Program-made: the position numbers and the translations under genes
Source: JANNHK01 sp034408875
Lineage (GTDB): Bacteria > Actinomycetota > Acidimicrobiia > IMCC26256 > PALSA-610
Direction: 5' to 3'
Assembly (NCBI GenBank): GCA_034408875.1
Contig: JAWXCJ010000051.1
Span: 1-9,878, forward strand
Length of the DNA: 9,878 nt
Part shown: positions 6,198-9,878 of the stretch, piece after piece
Layout: each line of letters begins with the position of its first letter
How positions within the stretch are numbered: the stretch's first letter is position 1
Notes under the pieces: model-generated
Told to the model about the DNA's origin: nothing
Database searches by the model: none
The model's input: only the letters and a program-made list of their open reading frames with translations

Positions 6198-7820
6198 ATG
6201 AGCAGCATGAGTGACGCGTCGGCGGCCGTCGACCTGGCCGCGTCCGTCGTCGACGCCGGGGCCCGGCATCTCGCCCACCTCGCGGGCGACGGCGGCGCGA
6301 TCTCGGTTGCGAAGCTCGACGAACATCAGGTGTTCGCCTACGACCTCGCGCACGCGGCGGCGGCGGTCGAAGGCGCACGCGTGATGTGCACGTACGGGGA
6401 GCACGGCGACGTCGAGTCGATGCTGGCGCGGGCGTTCGTCGCCGACGCGGTGTGGGATGTCGCCACCAAACTCCTCGGACGCGCCGCGGTGTGGTCGGTC
6501 GCGTCTGACGCGCTCGCCGGGGCGATGCCGTTCGTCGAGGCGCACCGGGCGCCCGAGTTTCTCGAGGTGCTGGCCGACGAGTGCGTGAAGCACGACAGCG
6601 GGCCGGCGCATCTCTCTGACGACTTCGAACTCGTCGCCGACACGTTTCGCCGGTTCGCCGAGGACAAGATCCGCCCGCACGCCGAGCACGTGCACCGCAC
6701 GAACGCCGACGTGCCCGAAGCCATCATCACGGGTTTGGCCGAACTCGGCGGCTTCGGGCTCTCGGTGCCCGAGGAATACGGCGGTTTCGCGTCGGGTGGC
6801 GAGCAGGACTACATCGGCATGGTCGTCGCGACGGAGGAGCTCTCGCGCGGCTCCCTCGGAATCGGCGGTTCGCTGGTCACCCGCCCCGAGATCCTCACCC
6901 GCGCGCTCGTCGCGGGCGGCACCGAGGAGCAGAAGCAAACCTGGTTGCCGCGCATCGCGACCGGCGAACTCATGGTCGGCATCATGACGACCGAACCCGA
7001 CTTCGGTTCCGACGTCGCCGGGGTGAAGGTCACCGCGACCCGCACCGACGGCGGCTGGTTGATCACCGGCGTCAAGACGTGGGCGACCCTCGCCGCGCGC
7101 GCCAACGTGTTGATGGTGCTCGCCCGCACCGACCCCGACCGCGCGGCCCGCCACCGGGGCCTGTCGCTGTTCGTCGTCGAGAAGCCGCAAGCCGACGGGC
7201 ACGCCTTCGCGTTCACCCAGGACGGTGGCGGCACCATCGAAGGCCGGGCCATCGACACGATCGGCTACCGCGGCATGCACTCGTACGAGGTCGCGTTCGA
7301 CAACTGGTTCGTCCCGGCCGACAACCTCGTCGGCGGCGACGCCGGACTCGGGCGCGGCTTCTACCTCCAGATGTCGGGCTTCGAGAACGGGCGGCTCCAA
7401 ACCGCGGCGCGCGCGGTCGGACTCATGCAGGCCGCCTTCGAAGCCGGTCTCCAGTACGCGCAGGAACGAAACGTGTTCGGGCGCGCGGTGTTCGACTACC
7501 AACTGTCGAAGGCGAAGCTGGCCCGCATGGCCGCGCTGATCCAGGCCGGTCGCCAGTTCTCGTACGACGTCGCCCGCAAGATGGCGGCCGGTGGGGGCAC
7601 GCTCGAAGCCTCGATGGTGAAGGCGTACGTGTGCCGGGCGGCCGAGTGGGTGACGCGCGAGGCGATGCAGCTGCACGGCGGCATGGGTTACGCGGAAGAG
7701 TTTCCCGTGTCGCGTTACTACGTCGACGCGCGCGTGCTCTCGATCTTCGAGGGCGCCGACGAAACCCTGTGTCTGCGCGTCATCGCCCGCCGCCTCGCCG
7801 AAGCCGCGGCCGCCGAATGA
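6198..7820 (+). CDS. mcd: Long acyl-CoA dehydrogenase, probable (2S)-methylsuccinyl-CoA dehydrogenase
   Basis: 540 residues, about 150 longer than a standard ACAD. The extra part is N-terminal and mostly helical (1-140, including AISVAKLDEHQVFAYDLAHA from 34). The ACAD core follows: IPEEYGG-like SVPEEYGGF (189-197), flavin motif TTEPDFGSD (264-272), TWATLAARAN, RNVFGRAVFDYQ, QLHGGMGY (491-498) and the catalytic Glu518 in FEGADE, where EGA replaces the common EGT. A long form with this kind of helical extension is characteristic of Mcd, which oxidises (2S)-methylsuccinyl-CoA to mesaconyl-CoA in the ethylmalonyl-CoA pathway. The MaoC gene in the window could act on that product. Alternative: another long ACAD (AidB-like forms are of similar size but differ in motifs). 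The reading frame stays open far upstream to about 5058, but that part is antibiased frame over the SGNH gene. The start at 6198 is set by the -10 and the 20-nt gap. Confidence 0.8.
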   Translation: MSSMSDASAAVDLAASVVDAGARHLAHLAGDGGAISVAKLDEHQVFAYDLAHAAAAVEGARVMCTYGEHGDVESMLARAFVADAVWDVATKLLGRAAVWSVASDALAGAMPFVEAHRAPEFLEVLADECVKHDSGPAHLSDDFELVADTFRRFAEDKIRPHAEHVHRTNADVPEAIITGLAELGGFGLSVPEEYGGFASGGEQDYIGMVVATEELSRGSLGIGGSLVTRPEILTRALVAGGTEEQKQTWLPRIATGELMVGIMTTEPDFGSDVAGVKVTATRTDGGWLITGVKTWATLAARANVLMVLARTDPDRAARHRGLSLFVVEKPQADGHAFAFTQDGGGTIEGRAIDTIGYRGMHSYEVAFDNWFVPADNLVGGDAGLGRGFYLQMSGFENGRLQTAARAVGLMQAAFEAGLQYAQERNVFGRAVFDYQLSKAKLARMAALIQAGRQFSYDVARKMAAGGGTLEASMVKAYVCRAAEWVTREAMQLHGGMGYAEEFPVSRYYVDARVLSIFEGADETLCLRVIARRLAEAAAAE

Positions 7821-7844
7821 ACCCGGCCACCAAGATCTTGGGCC

Positions 7845-7873
7845 TTGCAGATTCTGCACGCGACGTGTAGTTA
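7845..7873 (+). promoter_or_regulatory. Putative -35/-10 promoter (TTGCAG-17-TAGTTA) of the LPVTG surface-protein gene
   Basis: TTGCAG (7845-7850), a 17-nt spacer and TAGTTA (7868-7873, in an AT-rich patch TAGTTAAT) lie in the 94-nt gap after the dehydrogenase gene. Transcription would start near 7880, leaving a leader of about 35 nt. The -10 lacks the final T of TANNNT in this register, so the exact hexamer is uncertain. This promoter style differs from the leaderless ones upstream. Confidence 0.45.
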
Positions 7874-7886
7874 ATCCCCCTACACG
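7864..7886. promoter_or_regulatory. Perfect 7-bp inverted repeat over the -10 region (possible operator)
   Basis: CGTGTAG (7864-7870) and CTACACG (7880-7886) are exact reverse complements around the 9-nt TTAATCCCC. The repeat straddles the predicted -10 and start point of the surface-protein gene, a position suited to a repressor. It is not followed by a T-run, so an intrinsic terminator for the preceding gene is less likely. An RNA hairpin in read-through transcripts is the alternative. Confidence 0.45.
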
Positions 7887-7903
7887 AACGGGGACCGACA
7901 CAC

Positions 7904-7933
7904 GGGGTTTCGCTATGGGGGGTTTCGTCATGG
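7904..7933 (+). repeat. 15-bp tandem duplication of the ribosome-site/start-codon segment
   Basis: GGGGTTTCGCTATGG (7904-7918) is followed directly by GGGGTTTCGTCATGG (7919-7933), differing at two bases. Each copy has a GGGG Shine-Dalgarno-like run 7 nt before an ATG (7915 and 7930). The unit is five codons long, so both ATGs are in frame with the surface protein. Confidence 0.8.
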
Positions 7934-9129
7934 GGGGAAATTTCTGTCGTCCGCGCGTGCTCGTCGCGGCCGGACTGTTCGCGTTGACAGCAGTTGGCGT
8001 CACGGCCGCACCGGCCGCCGCGGCGACCGTCACCGCGACGTGCGATGTGTTCAACCTCGACGCGGCCGGGATACCGACCGGCACCGCGCTCGTCGAGGAC
8101 CTGCCGTTCGAGGTGACGCTGCCGACGCTGGCCGGACCGCCGGAAGTGTTCGCGGGCGCGACCTATGACGTGGGCGGGACACCGGACAATGTGGTGTTGC
8201 CGACGTCGACGGCCAGCTCGTTCGGCCCGGTCAACATCATCGAGGTCAAGAACATCACGCTCGGAATCACCACGACCGGCGCCGCCGCGATCGGCTCGCC
8301 CGCGTTGGCGGGCGGCGGAGTCATCGGACCCGCGGCGACCATCGTCGGCGGGAACACACTCCAGCTCGTCTTCCCCGGCAGCCAGGGCGGCAGCGCGTTC
8401 GCTATCACGGGCGACGCGTACTTCCCGGGCGGGAGCACCTTCACCCCGCCCGCGGTTTCGCTTCCGATCACAGCCGGCGCCGTCGGGACGACGATCTCCG
8501 GCAGCCTCACCGCGTTCCAAGTCGACACGCGCATCCTCGTCGTCAACCTCGCCGCGACGCTGAACGTGCGGTTGCTCTGCACGGTGCCCCCGAACACGCT
8601 CGGGTCCGTGGAGGTCGTCGCGCCGCCGCTCCCGGGTGCGCCGAGCGCGGTGTCCGACGTCGCAACCACGAACGCCGGTGCCGCCGTCGTCATCGACGTG
8701 CTCGCGAACGACACGCCCAACGCCGACATCGGTATCGACCCCGCGTCGTTGAAGCTCACGTCGACGCCGGCCAACGGAGGGGCTGCGCTGGCCGCAGGGA
8801 AGGTGACCTATGCACCGAACCCCGGCTTCAGCGGGACCGACACCTTCACGTACGAGTTGTGCTCGCTCCCCGACCCCGACACCGCCGCGGCCGGCACGTG
8901 CGACAGCGCGACGGTGACAGTGACCGTCGTCGCCCCGGTCGTAGCCGCGCAGGCGACCACGACCACGGTCGCACCGACGACGACGACGTCGGCACCCGCG
9001 GCCGCCGCGCAACTGCCGGTCACGGGACGCAGTTCCGCGCCGTTGGCGGCGGTCGGACTCACCGCCGCGATTGCGGGCGCGGCACTCCTGTTCCACAGTC
9101 GCGCACGACGTCTCGGCGACGGAGCGTGA
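7915..9129 (+). CDS. Secreted wall-anchored surface protein with Ig/cadherin-like domain and LPVTG sorting signal
   Basis: 404 residues from ATG 7915 (399 from ATG 7930). Signal peptide: RPR, a hydrophobic core, and cleavage near APAAAA-TVT (about 37/38). Domain 1 (about 38-235) is a Gly/Thr/Val-rich beta domain bounded by Cys43 and Cys222, which may pair. It resembles the protein encoded just downstream. Domain 2 (about 242-340) has the features of a bacterial Ig/cadherin-like repeat of the Big_9 type: DVLANDTP, VTYAPNPGFSGTDTFTYEL and VTVTV, with Cys316/Cys329 extra. A Thr/Ala linker (346-366) leads to LPVTG (367-371), a hydrophobic helix (about 377-394) and a basic tail RARR, the three parts of a sortase signal. 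The protein should be covalently wall-linked. Its ligand or structural role is unknown. No sortase gene is in the window. Confidence 0.88.
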   Translation: MGGFVMGGNFCRPRVLVAAGLFALTAVGVTAAPAAAATVTATCDVFNLDAAGIPTGTALVEDLPFEVTLPTLAGPPEVFAGATYDVGGTPDNVVLPTSTASSFGPVNIIEVKNITLGITTTGAAAIGSPALAGGGVIGPAATIVGGNTLQLVFPGSQGGSAFAITGDAYFPGGSTFTPPAVSLPITAGAVGTTISGSLTAFQVDTRILVVNLAATLNVRLLCTVPPNTLGSVEVVAPPLPGAPSAVSDVATTNAGAAVVIDVLANDTPNADIGIDPASLKLTSTPANGGAALAAGKVTYAPNPGFSGTDTFTYELCSLPDPDTAAAGTCDSATVTVTVVAPVVAAQATTTTVAPTTTTSAPAAAAQLPVTGRSSAPLAAVGLTAAIAGAALLFHSRARRLGDGA

Positions 9130-9183
9130 CCAAAGCCTGATCAGACTCCCGACATGGGCCGAATGTACCAAGTTCTGGCAGCC

Positions 9184-9207
9184 CCCTTTGCTTCGGAGCG
9201 AAATGGG
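9184..9207 (+). other. Imperfect stem-loop in the gap between the two surface-protein genes
   Basis: Six pairs TTTGCT/AGCGAA (one G-T) close a TCGG loop, and three C-G pairs lie outside a 2x2 internal loop (9184-9186 with 9205-9207). It lies about 55 nt past the stop of the upstream gene and has no T-run after it. It may end or stabilise the upstream transcript, or be incidental, since it overlaps the next predicted promoter. Confidence 0.35.
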
Positions 9208-9215
9208 CGTATCAT
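9188..9215 (+). promoter_or_regulatory. Putative -35/-10 promoter (TTGCTT-16-TATCAT) of the downstream surface-protein gene
   Basis: TTGCTT (9188-9193), a 16-nt spacer and TATCAT (9210-9215) form the best sigma-70-type promoter in the 207-nt gap 9130-9336. The predicted start near 9222 gives a leader of about 115 nt. The rest of the gap before 9184 holds only a short palindrome CTGATCAG (9137-9144). Confidence 0.5.
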
Positions 9216-9221
9216 CCGCTT

Positions 9222-9336
9222 CCTCGGGTCCAGACGGGGGCCAGGGCGGAGGGTGCACGCGAAGCCGCCGGGCTTTCGCCGCTCACCGTTCTGACGCTCA
9301 CGGTGGGGGCCACGGAAACTAGGGGTGGGAGCAGAG
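9222..9336 (+). promoter_or_regulatory. Long structured GC-rich 5' leader, class unknown
   Basis: Between the predicted start point and the ATG at 9337 lie two adjacent hairpins. The first pairs GCGAAGCC (9259-9266) with GGC-T-TTCGC (9271-9279, one bulged T) over a GCCG loop. The second pairs CACCGT (9284-9289) with ACGGTG (9300-9305) over a 10-nt loop, extendable by two pairs. GGGGGCCA occurs twice (9236-9243 and 9305-9312), and CGCTCACCGT is repeated with one change 15 nt later. A short stretch around 9257-9272 recalls the GCAAAGCC core of cyclic-di-GMP riboswitches, but the rest of that consensus is missing. Confidence 0.4.
9327..9331 (+). promoter_or_regulatory. Shine-Dalgarno GGGAG
   Basis: GGGAG ends 5 nt before ATG 9337 and fixes the start of the truncated surface protein. 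It is the clearest ribosome site in the window; the metabolic genes have none. Confidence 0.6.
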
Positions 9337-9878
9337 ATGCGCAGTACGAAAGTTGTCGCCGCGCTGGGCGCGGCCGGAGTAGCAGCCAGTCTGGCTGTAG
9401 TGGGATTCGCAGGGCCCGCGGATGCGGGAACCCTGACCATTCCCGCTGTCGCGTGCACCACGACCCCGAACCTCGGGCCACAGGCGCGCGACGTCACCTT
9501 CACGGCGAACATGCCGGACTCGGTCGACGCCGGTTCGACGTTCGACATCGTGGTTCCCGGAAGCCCGGCCGAGGTGCCCAACAACTCGGGACCGCCGAAC
9601 AACCTCGCGATCAACTTCATCTTCGGCGTGTCGAACACGTACAAGATCTCGGGTGCCACCATCAACGGTGTCTCCGCAGTCGGTACTGCGTCCATCAACG
9701 GCACCAACATCCCGCTCGACGCTCCCATCATCGCCGGCGACACGGTGAAGACGCTGCTCGGCGGACCCCTCGGTGGCAACATCGTGCCCGGCGCGCTGAT
9801 TACGCCTGAGGTTCGCATCAACGTCACCGCGGGCGCAGCCGGCGGCACCGTGACCATTCAGGGCATCCTCTTCAACAC
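9337..9878 (+). CDS. Secreted surface protein, paralogue of the upstream LPVTG protein's N-terminal domain (3' end outside window)
   Basis: Open from ATG 9337 to the window edge (180 complete codons). The signal peptide is MRSTKVVAALGAAGVAASLA and onward, with cleavage after GPADA (about residue 30). The mature part begins GTLTIPAVACTTTPN, with Cys40 matching the early Cys43 of the upstream protein. Shared features with that protein's domain 1 include an F-x-V/D-hydrophobic-P strand, V-x-AG-[ST]-T-[FY]-D, a late [AG]-G-[DN]-T-[LV] turn, a P-G-[AG] turn, and TAGA-x-G-[GT]-T. The overall composition is Gly/Thr/Asn/Ile-rich and strongly beta-like. Whether it also ends in a wall-sorting signal cannot be seen. 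Function unknown; an envelope or sheath-like role is only a guess. It has its own predicted promoter and long leader. Confidence 0.8.
   Translation, partial: MRSTKVVAALGAAGVAASLAVVGFAGPADAGTLTIPAVACTTTPNLGPQARDVTFTANMPDSVDAGSTFDIVVPGSPAEVPNNSGPPNNLAINFIFGVSNTYKISGATINGVSAVGTASINGTNIPLDAPIIAGDTVKTLLGGPLGGNIVPGALITPEVRINVTAGAAGGTVTIQGILFN

Noticed and set aside
7864..7893. Intrinsic terminator after the Mcd-like gene
   Set aside because: The stem is only 7 bp with a 9-nt loop and no T-run follows; its place over a -10 favours an operator.
5874..8084. A 736-codon open frame on the minus strand across the Mcd-like gene
   Set aside because: It is antisense to a convincing full-length dehydrogenase, has no family motifs, is dominated by Arg, Asp, Val and Gly, and is the usual open shadow in high-GC DNA.
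9236..9320. Cyclic-di-GMP (GEMM-I) riboswitch
   Set aside because: ACGCGAAGCCGCCGGG resembles the ACGCAAAGCC core, but the GCAAACC segment, the intervening hairpin and the GGTAGCCGGGTT-type 3' segment are not there.

Overview
The window is high-GC DNA with G/C-rich third codon positions, almost no non-coding space and several promoters that appear to give leaderless mRNAs. Together with a DUF459-like SGNH hydrolase, an LPxTG wall protein and actinobacterial-looking acyl-CoA enzymes, this suggests a Gram-positive-type actinobacterium. My best guess is the Acidimicrobiia/Ilumatobacter side of the phylum. The taxonomy is inference; there is no rRNA or marker gene here.

Layout. (1) 3-86, +: the last 27 codons of an unrecognised gene. 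(2) 96-3005, minus strand: a compact block read from right to left, consisting of an acyl-CoA dehydrogenase, a lipoprotein with three internal repeats, a MaoC-type enoyl-CoA hydratase and a HIT-family nucleotide hydrolase. Gaps are 1, 10 and 4 nt. (3) 3071-4936, +, divergent from the block: a homodimeric-type ABC exporter. (4) 4993-6177, +: a membrane-anchored SGNH/GDSL hydrolase with an unusual DxDxDGxxD loop and a Thr/Pro tail. (5) 6198-7820, +: a 540-residue acyl-CoA dehydrogenase with a helical N-terminal extension, most like (2S)-methylsuccinyl-CoA dehydrogenase. (6) 7915-9129 and 9337-end, +: two secreted proteins sharing a domain. The first adds an Ig/cadherin-like domain and an LPVTG wall-sorting tail. 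The second is cut by the window edge.

How they fit together. The MaoC hydratase and the 385-residue dehydrogenase look like the pair I recall beside crotonyl-CoA carboxylase/reductase genes in Streptomyces. The 540-residue dehydrogenase looks like the Mcd enzyme of the same ethylmalonyl-CoA (acetyl-CoA assimilation) pathway. The window may therefore hold part of that pathway in two transcription units, with envelope genes between and after them. The carboxylase/reductase, mutases and lyase are not in the window.

Regulation. Four genes (MaoC, both dehydrogenases, ABC exporter) have a TANNNT -10 hexamer ending 6-7 nt before a start codon, the geometry of leaderless transcription. The HIT and lipoprotein genes lack it, as expected for internal operon genes. 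The two surface-protein genes instead have -35/-10 promoters and leaders. One promoter carries an inverted repeat over its -10, and the other precedes a roughly 115-nt GC-rich structured leader.

I found no tRNA, rRNA, CRISPR array, transposon or defence system. The least explained items are the lipoprotein repeats, the calcium-loop-like insertion in the SGNH hydrolase, and the tandem surface-protein pair with its leaders.
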